53,517 bases of DNA, from contig JACZRV010000012.1 in the NCBI GenBank assembly GCA_022574555.1, forward strand, positions 1-53,517, given 5' to 3'. Below, one piece after another: positions 8,005-17,001 of the stretch. Position 1 is the first letter of the stretch, and each line of letters opens with the position of its first letter. Below the pieces are notes generated by a model. That model saw nothing but the letters and a program-made list of their open reading frames with translations. It had not been told where the DNA came from and made no database searches. Position numbers and translations under genes: made by a program. This DNA is from SAR324 cluster bacterium. Its GTDB lineage: Bacteria; SAR324; JACQKK01.

Positions 8005-9410
8005 ATCAGGAAGATCTTTGCTACACCCCCGCCACCGAGTTGGTGCGGGCGGTGCGGGAGAAGTCCCTCTCGCCGGTGGAAATCACCGATGCGGTATTGC
8101 AAACGATAGAAAAGCTCAATCCGCTGCTCAATGCGTTCTGCACCCTGACCGCCGACACAGCGCGCGAAGATGCCAAGCGCGCCGAAGAGGCGGTGGCGAA
8201 GGGAGAACCCCTGGGTGCGCTTCACGGGATCCCCTTTTCCATCAAGGATCTGGTCATCACCAAGGGCGTGCGGACGATGCGCGGTTCCAAGATTTACGAG
8301 CACGACGTGCCCCATGAGGACGCACCCGTGGTGACGCGGCTGCGAAAGGCGGGGGGAATCTTTCTCGGCAAAACCACGACGCCGGAGTTCGGCTGGAAAG
8401 GGATGACCGATTCGTTGGTGACCGGTGTGACCCGCAACCCGTGGAATACCAGTCTCACACCGGGCGGCTCGTCCGGCGGTGGGGCGGCCCAGGTGGCGGC
8501 GGGCATGGGGCCCCTGGCCCAAGGTTCGGACGGGGGCGGATCGATCCGCATCCCCTGTGCCTTCACAGGCATCTACGGCATCAAGCCCACGTTCGGACGG
8601 GTGCCGATCTATCCCGCCGGTACCTTCGACGCGCTTTCGCACTTGGGGCCAATGACGCGCACGGTGGCCGATGCGGCACTGATGCTTTCCGTGATGGCCG
8701 GGCCCGACCCCGTGGACCGCCTGTGCCTGGAGAGCCAACCCGCTGATTATGTCGGTGAGTTGCACAAAGGGATTAAAGGTTTGCGCGTGGCTTGGAGCCC
8801 GGACCTGGGATACGCCAAAGTCGACCCCGAAGTCGCCCGTTTGTGCGCGGCGGCGGCGGAGGCGTTCTCCGGCCTGGGCTGCGAGGTAGAGGAAGTCAAC
8901 CCAGGCTTCGGCAATCCGGAAGAAATTTTTGTCAAGTATTGGCTGGCGGGAGCGGCTGCAATGCTGGGTGAACATCTGCCTGAATGGGAAGACCGGATGG
9001 ATCCGGGCCTGGTCTCTGTCGTCAAGGAGGGGCTGAAAATGCCCTCAGTGGCGTTCCCGCGAGCCCAGTCCGCCCGGCATCAGTTTTACGATAAGGTGCG
9101 GCGCTTCTTCGAGAACTACGATCTTCTGCTCACCCCCACCCTGGCTGTGCTGCCCTTCGCGGCCGAGGCGACCCCTACCGGACCGGAGGATTCCAACGAT
9201 TGGCACGAGTGGATGTCGTGGACCCCTTTTTCCTATCCCTTTAACCTGACCCATATGCCCGCCGCCACGGTGCCCGCTGGGTTCTCAAAAGATGGACTTC
9301 CCGCCGGGCTGCATATCGTCGCGCCTAGATTTCACGATCTTCGGGTGTTGCAGGCGTCCGCGGCCTTCGAGGAAGCCCGCCCCTGGGCTGACAAGCGGCC
9401 GCCAATATAG
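8001..9410 (+). CDS. Amidase signature family hydrolase
   Basis: A 469-residue cytoplasmic hydrolase of the amidase signature family. The Ser-cisSer-Lys triad is intact: Lys82 in SIKDLV, cis-Ser157 in the GGSSGGG loop and nucleophile Ser181 in SDGGGSIRIP, with the usual 24-residue Ser-Ser spacing. Upstream LGALHGIPFSIKD and downstream GIKPTFGRVP are typical. Members hydrolyse amides from Gln in the GatCAB complex to aliphatic and aryl amides. No gatB or gatC is adjacent and the C-terminal part (WMSWTPFSYPFNLTHMPAA) looks more like acylamidases than GatA, so a stand-alone amidase is likelier. It overlaps the upstream zinc-finger gene by four bases and is followed by a terminator hairpin, closing the operon. 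Confidence 0.87.
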   Translation: MNQEDLCYTPATELVRAVREKSLSPVEITDAVLQTIEKLNPLLNAFCTLTADTAREDAKRAEEAVAKGEPLGALHGIPFSIKDLVITKGVRTMRGSKIYEHDVPHEDAPVVTRLRKAGGIFLGKTTTPEFGWKGMTDSLVTGVTRNPWNTSLTPGGSSGGGAAQVAAGMGPLAQGSDGGGSIRIPCAFTGIYGIKPTFGRVPIYPAGTFDALSHLGPMTRTVADAALMLSVMAGPDPVDRLCLESQPADYVGELHKGIKGLRVAWSPDLGYAKVDPEVARLCAAAAEAFSGLGCEVEEVNPGFGNPEEIFVKYWLAGAAAMLGEHLPEWEDRMDPGLVSVVKEGLKMPSVAFPRAQSARHQFYDKVRRFFENYDLLLTPTLAVLPFAAEATPTGPEDSNDWHEWMSWTPFSYPFNLTHMPAATVPAGFSKDGLPAGLHIVAPRFHDLRVLQASAAFEEARPWADKRPPI

Positions 9411-9446
9411 AGCCACCGTAGCCCGGGGTGGCGGCCCATGAGCGAT

Positions 9447-9480
9447 CCGGGGGGCAGAGCCCCCGGTCGTTTTATGTTTC
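9447..9480 (+). terminator. Rho-independent terminator after amidase gene
   Basis: A perfect 7-bp stem CCGGGGG (9447-9453) / CCCCCGG (9460-9466) with loop GCAGAG is followed by a T-rich but interrupted tail (tcgttttatgttt). It lies 37 bp after the amidase stop codon. Confidence 0.6.
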
Positions 9481-9579
9481 TGATTTCATCCTGCGGGATG
9501 TTTCGCACGCCCTTGACCCTTAATCGTGTTCGTCGCAATGGATTGCGCCGGTAAACGTCCAGGATCGGATAAAACGTAC

Positions 9580-10830
9580 ATGGCGGCCGTGCACGTCAAA
9601 TTGATCATTATTTTCTTGATCATTATTTTCCTCATCGTGAGCGCGCCGCTGTCCCACTCTCAACAGGCGCCGCGTTCCGATGACGGCATGCTGACGCTTC
9701 CGTCCGCTGCGGGGCCCGCTCGGGATCGGACAGCCGCGTGGCGGCAATTGGTTCAACAGCTGCTCGCCGAAGGCCGCTATCGGGAGGCGCTGACGCCATT
9801 GGGGCAGGCCATCCGCATGGACCTGACCGATGCGGCACTCTATGCCGCGCGCGGTGTGGTCTGGAAGAAGCTGGGACAGTACTCGTTGGCAGTGGATGAT
9901 TTCGAGCGGGCATTGCAGTTCACCGACGACCAGGCACCCCTCTATTTTCAGCGCGGGATGACCCATTACAAAATGGAGTTGTATGGCGCAGCCGAGCGGG
10001 ATTTCGATCTGGCGCTGTTGGTCCAACCGCAATTCGCGCCGGCTTATTTCAGCCGGGGCGTTCTGCTGGCGCGTTCGGGGCGCTATGCCGAGGCGGAAGA
10101 TGATTTTAGCCATTATGCGGCACTCATTCCCGAGGGGCCGCGGGCCTGGTTCCGCAGGGGGCAGATGCGAACGCTGCTTGAAAATTTCGCAGATGCGGTG
10201 GGCGATTTCGACCGGGTGACGGAGATCGAACCGGAGCACGCCGGCGTCTTGGCGTGGCGCGGGTACGCTTTGCTGCGTTTGGGGCGCCACCGTGAGGCTG
10301 CGCGTGACCTGGAGCGGGCGATCGAATTGCAGCCCGGAGACGCCGATCTCTATCTGCAGCGGGGCAGCGCGTACTTCCAAGGCGGCCGCTTTTCCCAGGC
10401 CATAGACGATATGGACAGCGCGCTGCGGCTGATCCCGAGCGATACCCGTCCCTATCTTGTGCTGGGCCGCGCCTATGCCGCATTGGGTTTGCCGGAGCGG
10501 GCCCTGGCCGCCTTGGATCAATCGATCCAGCGCAACCCGGAAAGCGCAATCGGCTACTACACCAAGGGCAACGTGCAGTACGGCCAGGCGCAATACGCAA
10601 CGGCCCTGCAGAATTATTCACGGGCGCTGGAGCGCGATCCCGGCCATTTTCGGGCCTTGATCAACCGGGGGTCGGCCCACTACCACTTGGATCGCCGTGG
10701 GGAATCCTGCCGTGACTGGCGTGCCGCTTGCCGGTTGCAGGCCGAGCAAGGGTGCCGCTACGTGCAAACCTATTGCGCCGAACCGGGGCGAGTGGAAACC
10801 CCCGACGCGCCGAACCCCGCCGCACCCTGA
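9580..10830 (+). CDS. TPR-repeat protein with N-terminal signal/anchor
   Basis: The 416-residue form from ATG 9580 begins with a very hydrophobic segment (LIIIFLIIIFLIVSAPLSHS) that is either a cleaved signal or an anchor, placing the protein at the periplasmic side. The rest is tetratricopeptide repeats, about nine to ten units, with the usual G-Y-A-x-A pattern: for example QYSLAVDDFERAL, RYAEAEDDFSHYA, RHREAARDLERAIEL, RFSQAIDDMDSAL and QYATALQNYSRALE. TPR arrays mediate protein-protein contacts. The C-terminus has a Cys-rich stretch (SCRDWRAACRLQAEQGC). A longer form starting at 9526 would put charged residues before the hydrophobic segment. It ends 2 bp before the acetyltransferase gene, so the three genes form an operon. 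Confidence 0.85.
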   Translation: MAAVHVKLIIIFLIIIFLIVSAPLSHSQQAPRSDDGMLTLPSAAGPARDRTAAWRQLVQQLLAEGRYREALTPLGQAIRMDLTDAALYAARGVVWKKLGQYSLAVDDFERALQFTDDQAPLYFQRGMTHYKMELYGAAERDFDLALLVQPQFAPAYFSRGVLLARSGRYAEAEDDFSHYAALIPEGPRAWFRRGQMRTLLENFADAVGDFDRVTEIEPEHAGVLAWRGYALLRLGRHREAARDLERAIELQPGDADLYLQRGSAYFQGGRFSQAIDDMDSALRLIPSDTRPYLVLGRAYAALGLPERALAALDQSIQRNPESAIGYYTKGNVQYGQAQYATALQNYSRALERDPGHFRALINRGSAHYHLDRRGESCRDWRAACRLQAEQGCRYVQTYCAEPGRVETPDAPNPAAP

Positions 10831-10832
10831 CA

Positions 10833-11405
10833 ATGTGCGATCTCTCCCATCCGTTTCGTGCGTTTCCGGCCCTGGCGGTGAAGCACGACGACCGCACTGC
10901 CCTGCAAAGCCTTCGTTATCGGGAGCCGGATCTGGTCGGCCTGATTGACGGCATGGCCCCGGACGAATACACGGAACTCGCCGTGTTGGGGATTCATCAT
11001 GGCGGCGAGAACCTCGGTGTCGGCTCCGCTTTGGTGGTGACCAACTCCCGCCGCGGGTCCGAATCGAATCTGTACGGCCGGGTCGACCTCATCATCGTCG
11101 ACCCGGCGTTCCGGGGAATGGGGCTCGGGCGTGCCGTGATTCTGTGTCTCCTGCTCCACATGCTGAAAACCCATGGATCGCGGCTGTATTCCATCAGCAG
11201 CCTGGCTGCCCATGGGGCGGTGGCCAAGGTGCTGGAGGATTTGGGATTTCAGCGCGGGAACCGCGAGGCGAAAAATTTCGTCACCGAGTCCCTCGCTTTG
11301 GAGGCCGGCGATCACGACGCGGTTATCGATATCTGCCTTGGCGAATTGGAATCGGTTCTGCAACTTATCAACTTCCGCCTGCGCCAACGCAAGACGCCGT
11401 CATGA
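10833..11405 (+). CDS. GNAT-like acetyltransferase
   Basis: A 190-residue cytoplasmic protein with a GNAT fold. The acetyl-CoA pyrophosphate-binding motif A is clear: a strand VDLIIVDPAFRGMGLGRAVI (R-G-M-G-L-G) followed by an amphipathic helix, then SISSLAAHGAVAKVLEDLGFQRG as motif B. The N-terminal half is divergent (HHGGENLGVGSALVV strand). The substrate is unknown. ATG 10833 lies just after the TPR gene stop; longer versions would overlap that gene. Its stop overlaps the start of the deacetylase gene (ATGA at 11402-11405), which implies translational coupling. The pairing of an acetyltransferase with a deacetylase suggests a reversible acetylation or amine-acylation step, which is an inference from context only. 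Confidence 0.75.
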   Translation: MCDLSHPFRAFPALAVKHDDRTALQSLRYREPDLVGLIDGMAPDEYTELAVLGIHHGGENLGVGSALVVTNSRRGSESNLYGRVDLIIVDPAFRGMGLGRAVILCLLLHMLKTHGSRLYSISSLAAHGAVAKVLEDLGFQRGNREAKNFVTESLALEAGDHDAVIDICLGELESVLQLINFRLRQRKTPS

Positions 11406-12373
11406 ACGTTTCGCCGGGCGATCGACCGGCAGTGGGATATTTCTGGAACCGTGAACTCGCCGGGCATGATCCCGGCTATCGCTGCCTCGAAAAACCCATT
11501 CGCTGCCAGGTACTGGATCCGGCGAATATCCTTGGGGATAGCGGCGGCGTTCATCGCTCCTTCCTGGCCCGCGAGAGCGATCTGCCGGCTCTCGTGCACC
11601 ATCCCGATCACATCGCAGCCGTGCGGGAAGCCCACCAGCAAGGCCGGCGGTCGTTGGACGCCGGCGATACCGTGGTCACCGCCGACGTGTTCGATCAGGC
11701 ATTGCTGGCCGCAAGTGCCGGATGCGATGCGGCGGACCAAGTGCTCCGGGGCGATTTGAGTGCGGCATTCTGTGCCATTCGTCCGCCGGGACACCACGCC
11801 AATCGCGTTCGCTCATTCGGCTTCTGCATCTTCAACAACGCGGCCATCGCCGCCGTGTATGCCCAAACGACCCACGGTGTGGGCCGTATCCTGATCGTCG
11901 ACTGGGACGTTCATCCCGGCAACGGAGCCCAGGAAATTTTTTGGGAAGACCCTTCGGTCTTCACACTCTCTTTCCATCAGGACGATCTTTTTCCCGAATC
12001 CGGACGGGCCGATTTGGTGGGTGAGGGAGCCGGCCAGGGCACCAATCGCAACGTTCCCATGCGGCGATTCATCGACCCGGAGGAATACCGTGACCTGTTC
12101 GACCGCACCGTGGGCGAGGTCGCCGCGGCGTTCCGTCCCGAGTTGCTGATCATTGCCGCCGGGTTCGACGCCCATCGGCAGGACGCTGCAGCCCAGTTCC
12201 TGCTCCAAGCCGACGACTTTGCTGCGCTCACCCGGATCGTGCTCGATGCCACCCGCCCCTTCACCGGTGGCAGGACCTTGAGTTTTCTGGAAGGGGGCTA
12301 CGATCCGGGCGCGCTGCGGGAAAGCGTCGCCGCCCACTTCCGCGAGTTGGCCGCCGGCTGCGGCCCGGGGTAG
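11402..12373 (+). CDS. Histone deacetylase-fold amidohydrolase
   Basis: A 323-residue zinc hydrolase of the arginase/deacetylase superfamily, which removes acetyl groups from lysine or from small amines. All the key residues are in place: tandem His131-His132 in RPPGHHA, metal ligands Asp169 and His171 in DWDVHPGNG, Asp256 in AAGFDAHRQD, and the transition-state Tyr300 in LEGGYDPG. Length and motif order match the bacterial class II-like group, which includes acetylpolyamine amidohydrolases and HDAC-like enzymes; the active-site loops do not let me choose between them. The start ATG overlaps the stop of the GNAT gene. Downstream, convergently transcribed polysaccharide genes begin. Confidence 0.92.
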   Translation: MNVSPGDRPAVGYFWNRELAGHDPGYRCLEKPIRCQVLDPANILGDSGGVHRSFLARESDLPALVHHPDHIAAVREAHQQGRRSLDAGDTVVTADVFDQALLAASAGCDAADQVLRGDLSAAFCAIRPPGHHANRVRSFGFCIFNNAAIAAVYAQTTHGVGRILIVDWDVHPGNGAQEIFWEDPSVFTLSFHQDDLFPESGRADLVGEGAGQGTNRNVPMRRFIDPEEYRDLFDRTVGEVAAAFRPELLIIAAGFDAHRQDAAAQFLLQADDFAALTRIVLDATRPFTGGRTLSFLEGGYDPGALRESVAAHFRELAAGCGPG

Positions 12374-12497
12374 AATGCGGTGTAGGCGGGAACCGGCATC
12401 ATTCGGGCTCACCCACGTCTCGGGCAATCGCTTTCTCTGGCGAGGAAGAAAAGAGGGTCGCCGTGTCGCCTCCAGCCCAACCAGTGCGGAAGTTGGG

Positions 12498-14408
12498 TTA
12501 GCGCCGGGTACTTGCACCCGGCAGTACCCGGGCGATGAGATGCGCCAGGATGGTCTCGAAGTCGTAGTGCTTCTTCAGCGCCTCGTACGCTCGTCGTCTC
12601 ATCGTTTCCGCGGCCTGCATCCCGTCGGCTGTATCGAGAATCCATTGGATCAGCGCGGGAATTTCCGCTGACTCACAGGAAAAATAGTGTTCTCCCGGCC
12701 GCAGCCAGGGCACTTCGTAGCACGGCTCGGTGATCACCGGCGTCCTTTGCCATATTCCTTGGAACACGATGCGTTGCCACTCGAAGTAGGACGTCTCGGC
12801 CTGATGGATGTTCAGCGATATCTTGCTGCGATGACTGATCCCCAATACGGCCGCCGTGTTCATCTTCGCGGTCTGACCCAGCACAAGGGGCGCGACAACT
12901 GGATACAGGTGGAAGAAGCAACGATACCTGCCGAATAGCGCCCTATGCTGGGCAAAAAACTGCTCCCGCCGCGGGGACAGGGCGCCGACGAAGTACAGGT
13001 CGATCGGCCGCGCGGAAAGGGGGGCATCCGGATCGGCCGGGGTGGCGCTGATATCCGGGCGCAACGGTTCCAACGCCGGCAGGCCGGGCAACCTTTCCTG
13101 CGGCGCAAAGGGTTCGTAATCCTGCAAATACCCCAAAGGGAGGAAATGGGCGGGAATGCCCAACCGCCTCAGCACGGCGGCGGTCTGGATGTTCATGTCC
13201 AGCACCGCGCCGGCGCGGCGAAGCCACGGATACCCGTTCATGAACCACGGTGTATGGAGTTGCTCGGTGTTGAGCAATGTAGCGTGACGGAGCAGGGGAC
13301 CGCCTGCCAAATGCGGTCCCTGCCCCAGTACGAAAAACTCGTGGGGCGCGATCACCAGCTCATCCGTCAGGTCTGATGGACGGTCGGAGCGTTCGCTCAA
13401 CGCCACAGCCTGCATGCCGCAGCGGCGCAAACCCTCGACGATCAGATCGCGTATTTCCTCGAAAAAATAGTTCCCCACGCTGCTGGCGTAAACGCCCACC
13501 TTTCCAGTGACCGGTCGTTGCACTTCGCGCTCAGGCTCGGCCTGCATGTAGCCGGTGCAGCCGGATGCCGCCGGGTGCGCGAGTACCGGCTTCACCAACG
13601 CAATGGCCCTGACGGCGGGATATGCCAGGCGGCCTTCGCCGGCACCGAAGCGAACATAGTGTGCCAAGGGATTCAGGCCCGCCCTGGCCACGTCGGGATT
13701 CTCCCGCAGGTAATAGGTCGTATCGAACAGGGGACTCGGATCGTGACCCGCGCTCGCCCCGAAACGGACATAGTGAAGCAGCGGGTTCAACCTCGCCGCC
13801 GCGACCTCGGGGACGGTGCGCGAATAATATTCGTTGTCGAAAAACGGACTGGGACTTGCCGGCTCATCCGCTCCGTGGGCCAGATAGTGCGCGAGTGGAT
13901 TGGCGCCGCTTTCGGCCAGTTGCGGATGCTGCTCCAGGTAATACCCGGTATCGAAAAGCGGGTGGGGCCGGTAACCTTGAGCCGCGCCCTTTTCCACGAA
14001 GTGCAATAGGGGATTTGCCCGCGACCGCGCTACGTCAGGGGTTTGGCCGAGGTAGAATCGCGTATCGAAGAGCGGGTGGGGATCGCGAAATTCTCTCGCG
14101 CCGGCTTTCCAATAATGCCAAAGGGGGTCGATGCCCAATAGGGCGACGGCCCGATTCCGCTCCAGGTAAAACGCTGCGTCGAACAGGCCGGATTTTTTCA
14201 GCGCGGCGGGAATGCGCCGCGTGCCGTCGAAACGATACGCGAGCGCCAGAATTGGCAATTTCAACGGCCGCCAGAGGATGCTGCAAACCCGGCCAAAGCC
14301 GTGTCGAGGCGACCTGAAGGATTGGGCCACCCTCCGAAGCCGGGAAATCAACTGGGGCTCCGGCGGTTTCCGGGTTGACGGGCTTTCGCCGACGCTTGCA
14401 TCTATCAA
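12498..14408 (-). CDS. Glycosyltransferase with N-terminal FDxxYY/NPLxHY repeats
   Basis: This 636-residue protein has two parts. Residues about 74-282 hold five tandem copies of a 45-50-residue motif with consensus (L)FDxxYYLxxxPDVAxxxxNPLxHYxxxGAxEgrxPxP, for example PLFDTTYYLRENPDVA and NPLAHYVRFGAGEGR. Residues about 310-630 resemble a GT-B glycosyltransferase: a beta-strand opening KVGVYASSVGNYF, a NTEQLHTPWF segment, and a C-terminal HYFSCESAEIPALIQWILD region like the nucleotide-sugar side of CgeB/group-1 enzymes. The same repeat occurs in the 1488-residue protein of this locus. The only start is a weak TTG at 14408, so the N-terminus is uncertain. It is the last gene of the minus-strand polysaccharide operon, 39 bp after rmlD. 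The sugar substrate is unknown. Confidence 0.8.
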   Translation of the reverse strand: MIDASVGESPSTRKPPEPQLISRLRRVAQSFRSPRHGFGRVCSILWRPLKLPILALAYRFDGTRRIPAALKKSGLFDAAFYLERNRAVALLGIDPLWHYWKAGAREFRDPHPLFDTRFYLGQTPDVARSRANPLLHFVEKGAAQGYRPHPLFDTGYYLEQHPQLAESGANPLAHYLAHGADEPASPSPFFDNEYYSRTVPEVAAARLNPLLHYVRFGASAGHDPSPLFDTTYYLRENPDVARAGLNPLAHYVRFGAGEGRLAYPAVRAIALVKPVLAHPAASGCTGYMQAEPEREVQRPVTGKVGVYASSVGNYFFEEIRDLIVEGLRRCGMQAVALSERSDRPSDLTDELVIAPHEFFVLGQGPHLAGGPLLRHATLLNTEQLHTPWFMNGYPWLRRAGAVLDMNIQTAAVLRRLGIPAHFLPLGYLQDYEPFAPQERLPGLPALEPLRPDISATPADPDAPLSARPIDLYFVGALSPRREQFFAQHRALFGRYRCFFHLYPVVAPLVLGQTAKMNTAAVLGISHRSKISLNIHQAETSYFEWQRIVFQGIWQRTPVITEPCYEVPWLRPGEHYFSCESAEIPALIQWILDTADGMQAAETMRRRAYEALKKHYDFETILAHLIARVLPGASTRR

Positions 14409-14447
14409 GAATTCCGATCGTGTTTCGGCGGGAAGGCTGCCACCCGA

Positions 14448-15305
14448 TCAGCGGGATGCGAAGTATTCGGCCAGCCCCTCCCGCCAAGGGAGCAGAATAT
14501 CCAGGCCGTGCTCCTGCAGGCCCTGGTTGGCGAGCACTGAATACAATGGGCGGGGCGCTTTGGCCGGGAATTCGTCCGGGTGGGCCACCTGAAGCGGCGT
14601 GGTCAATCCGGCCAATCGGAAAATTTCGCGTGCGAACGCGTACCACGAGCAGTCTCCCGCGGCCGTGGCGTGGTACAGACCGAAAGCGTCGCTGCGGGCG
14701 AGATGGGCGACCTGCCGGGCCAAATCCAACGTGAACGTGGGGGTCAGCACTTCGTTGTCCACCACGCGCACTTGCGGACGCTCCCCGGCCAACTTGAGCA
14801 TCAGCTCGACGAAATTCAACCCGCCCTTGGCCCGGCATGGCGCATGGCCATAGAGTCCCGAAACGCGAATCACGAAATGACGCGCGGTCCGGGTACGGAC
14901 AAAGTGTTCCCCCGCCAGTTTGCTGTTTCCGTACACGTTCAGGGGTAGCGGCGGATCGTTTTCCGTATATGGATGATCCTGATTCCCGTCGAACACGTAG
15001 TCGGTGCTGATGTGCACGAGCACGGCGTCGATATGCGAGCAAACCTCAGCCAGGTTGCGCGCTCCGATTGCATTTACGGTGAAGGCCCGGCCGGGGTGCG
15101 CCTCGCACGATTCCACCTGGTGCATTGCGGCCGTGTTTACGACCAGACGGGGCCGCACCGCCTGCAGAGCTTCCCGGACCGAGTCGATTCGAGTGATTTC
15201 CATTTGGCCGTGGTTGAGGCCCACCACTTCGTCGCCCTGGGCCCCAAATACCTTGCAAAGATCCTGGCCGAGTTGCCCGTTGGCCCCAATGATCGCAGTG
15301 GTCAT
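14448..15305 (-). CDS. rmlD: dTDP-4-dehydrorhamnose reductase-like protein
   Basis: RmlD reduces dTDP-4-keto-L-rhamnose to dTDP-L-rhamnose, the last step of the sugar-donor pathway. The 285-residue protein has the N-terminal Rossmann motif IIGANGQLGQDL, the conserved VNTAAMHQVESCEAHP segment, the VHISTDYVFDGNQ strand with active-site Thr, YGNSKLAGE as the Tyr-Lys pair, and RVSGLYG. All match RmlD better than UDP-sugar epimerases. Its start overlaps the stop of the upstream SDR gene by four bases. rmlC is in the same operon but rmlA and rmlB are not in this window, so the pathway would depend on genes elsewhere or the pair act on another nucleotide sugar. Confidence 0.88.
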   Translation of the reverse strand: MTTAIIGANGQLGQDLCKVFGAQGDEVVGLNHGQMEITRIDSVREALQAVRPRLVVNTAAMHQVESCEAHPGRAFTVNAIGARNLAEVCSHIDAVLVHISTDYVFDGNQDHPYTENDPPLPLNVYGNSKLAGEHFVRTRTARHFVIRVSGLYGHAPCRAKGGLNFVELMLKLAGERPQVRVVDNEVLTPTFTLDLARQVAHLARSDAFGLYHATAAGDCSWYAFAREIFRLAGLTTPLQVAHPDEFPAKAPRPLYSVLANQGLQEHGLDILLPWREGLAEYFASR

Positions 15306-16297
15306 CCGGCTTGCCCCATCTTCGGCATCATCGCCTGCACTGCCCCGCTGATCTCCTTGAAGACCCGAATGTTGTAGTATTTGGGGTTATCGAAGTCTTT
15401 GAAACGATCATGGTTGTCGACCAATTGCGTGACGATGGACTGGACGTCGTGGGTCGGTTTGAAGCTCAGCACATTTTGTGCTTTTTCGATCGAGACCTTG
15501 TAATTTCGGTAGTCCTGGATGTGATTGATTTCCAGCTTGACATCGATCCCCATCAATTTCTCCACCCGGTGCTTCACCAAGTCTCCGATCTCGCCCACGG
15601 TGTAATTGCCGGAGGAAATATTGAATATCCCGGATATCGATTCATAGGCTTCCACGGCCCTGATGTAGGCGGTCACCGCGTCATCGATGCTGAGGATGGG
15701 CCGCCAGATGGACGGATTGTGGACCCGGATCACCCTGTCAGCCACCGCGGTCTTGAACATCGTGTTGACCACCAGGTCCAGCCGCATGCGAGGGCTGTAG
15801 CCGCAGACCGTCCCTTTGCGCAGGGAGATGACCGAGAAATCGTTGCCGGCCAGCCTGAAGACCCCCTCCTCGCCTTGCAGCTTGGAGATGCCATAGGGGT
15901 AGATGGGATCAACTGCCGAGTCCTCGTTCATCAGTTCATCGGGCGTATATCCATAGATCGAACAGGAACTGGCGTAGATGAACCGTTTGACTCCGGCCCG
16001 TTTGGCGATGTAAGCCAGATACGCCGGTGCGGCCGCGTTGAAGACGAAGTTCATTCCCGGCGAGAATTCCGCCATGGGGTCGTTGGAAAGTCCCGCCAGA
16101 AAGATCACCTGGTCGTAGACTTCCAATTCCTCTTGTTGCACTTCCAGTATTTCCTTGCGGATCACGTTCACTTGCGGCGGCAATTCGCGGTCGAACCACA
16201 ACAGGTCCACTACCTCCACCTCGTATCCACGCTCCAGCAGGAGGGGAATCAGACTGGTGCCCACATATCCGGCGCCGCCGGCCACTAGAATTTTCAC
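15302..16297 (-). CDS. NAD-dependent nucleotide-sugar epimerase/dehydratase (extended SDR)
   Basis: A 331-residue extended short-chain dehydrogenase. The Rossmann motif VAGGAGYVGTSLIP is at the N-terminus, SSCSIYG carries the catalytic Ser region and YPYGISKLQGE gives Tyr-x3-Lys. The WRPILSIDDAVTAYIRAVE segment and NISSGNYTVGEIGDLV near the C-terminus are typical of GalE/RmlB-like sugar enzymes. The substrate is not evident; epimerase, dehydratase or 4-reductase are all possible. GTG 16297 is preferred over GTG 16306 because a GAGG motif sits 8 bases before it. It lies 52 bp after rmlC and overlaps rmlD by four bases, so it works in the same sugar pathway. Confidence 0.82.
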   Translation of the reverse strand: MKILVAGGAGYVGTSLIPLLLERGYEVEVVDLLWFDRELPPQVNVIRKEILEVQQEELEVYDQVIFLAGLSNDPMAEFSPGMNFVFNAAAPAYLAYIAKRAGVKRFIYASSCSIYGYTPDELMNEDSAVDPIYPYGISKLQGEEGVFRLAGNDFSVISLRKGTVCGYSPRMRLDLVVNTMFKTAVADRVIRVHNPSIWRPILSIDDAVTAYIRAVEAYESISGIFNISSGNYTVGEIGDLVKHRVEKLMGIDVKLEINHIQDYRNYKVSIEKAQNVLSFKPTHDVQSIVTQLVDNHDRFKDFDNPKYYNIRVFKEISGAVQAMMPKMGQAG

Positions 16298-16349
16298 GGA
16301 ATGCACCTCAGTCGATTTATACTGACCGAATAGAATGACCTAAGTATGG

Positions 16350-16916
16350 TCAATATCGGAATGCGTCCGATTCCTTGGTATTCTGCCATTCGGCCAGGGT
16401 TTGCGCCTTTTGGTCCTTTTCGGATAATTGCGGAGAATCGGCGGGCCAATCGATGCCGATCTGGGGATCGTTCCACAAGATACCCGATTCACCCGCCGCG
16501 TTGTAGATACCTGTGCACTGGTACTGAATTTCCGCGACATCGGAAAGCACACAAAACCCGCGGGCGAACCCGGCAGGCGCCCAGACCTGCTTCTTGTTCT
16601 GCGCCGTCACCTCCTCGCCGTGCCACCGGCCCAGAGTGGGCGACCCCTTGCGAATATCCACGGCCACCAACAATGCGGCACCACGAGTGACCCGCATCAA
16701 TTTTCCCATCGGCGGATCCCATTGGAAATGGAGACCTCTCACGACCCCCTTGACCGACGCGGAATGGTTGACCTGTGGGAAATCGACCGGGAGGCCATGG
16801 TCCGCGAAAATATCCTTGCGGAAGACTTCCATGAAAAATCCCCGGCTGTCCTCGAATATCTGATGCTCGAGCACGACAAGGTCCCTGATGGGGGTTGTTG
16901 CGATAGTCACTTCCAT
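16350..16916 (-). CDS. rmlC: dTDP-4-dehydrorhamnose 3,5-epimerase
   Basis: RmlC epimerises dTDP-4-keto-6-deoxyglucose at C3 and C5 on the way to dTDP-L-rhamnose, as a cytoplasmic dimer with a jelly-roll fold. The 188-residue protein shows the family signature: SRGFFMEVFR, FPQVNHSASVKGVVRGLHFQ with the catalytic His, VTRGAALLVAVDIRKGSPT with its Lys/Asp region, VWAPAGFARGFCVLSD, and a C-terminal ILWNDPQIGIDWP. ATG 16916 is preferred over TTG 16925 because GGAG lies about 10 bases upstream of the ATG and too near the TTG. It is in the middle of the minus-strand operon, between the giant glycosyltransferase and the SDR gene. Confidence 0.93.
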   Translation of the reverse strand: MEVTIATTPIRDLVVLEHQIFEDSRGFFMEVFRKDIFADHGLPVDFPQVNHSASVKGVVRGLHFQWDPPMGKLMRVTRGAALLVAVDIRKGSPTLGRWHGEEVTAQNKKQVWAPAGFARGFCVLSDVAEIQYQCTGIYNAAGESGILWNDPQIGIDWPADSPQLSEKDQKAQTLAEWQNTKESDAFRY

Positions 16917-17001
16917 CTGCCGCAATCTCCTTGCGGGCGGAACGCAAGTTGAATATTCCGCGCCGAATAATTATAGAAAGTTATAATACGAAGTAATAGA
17001 T

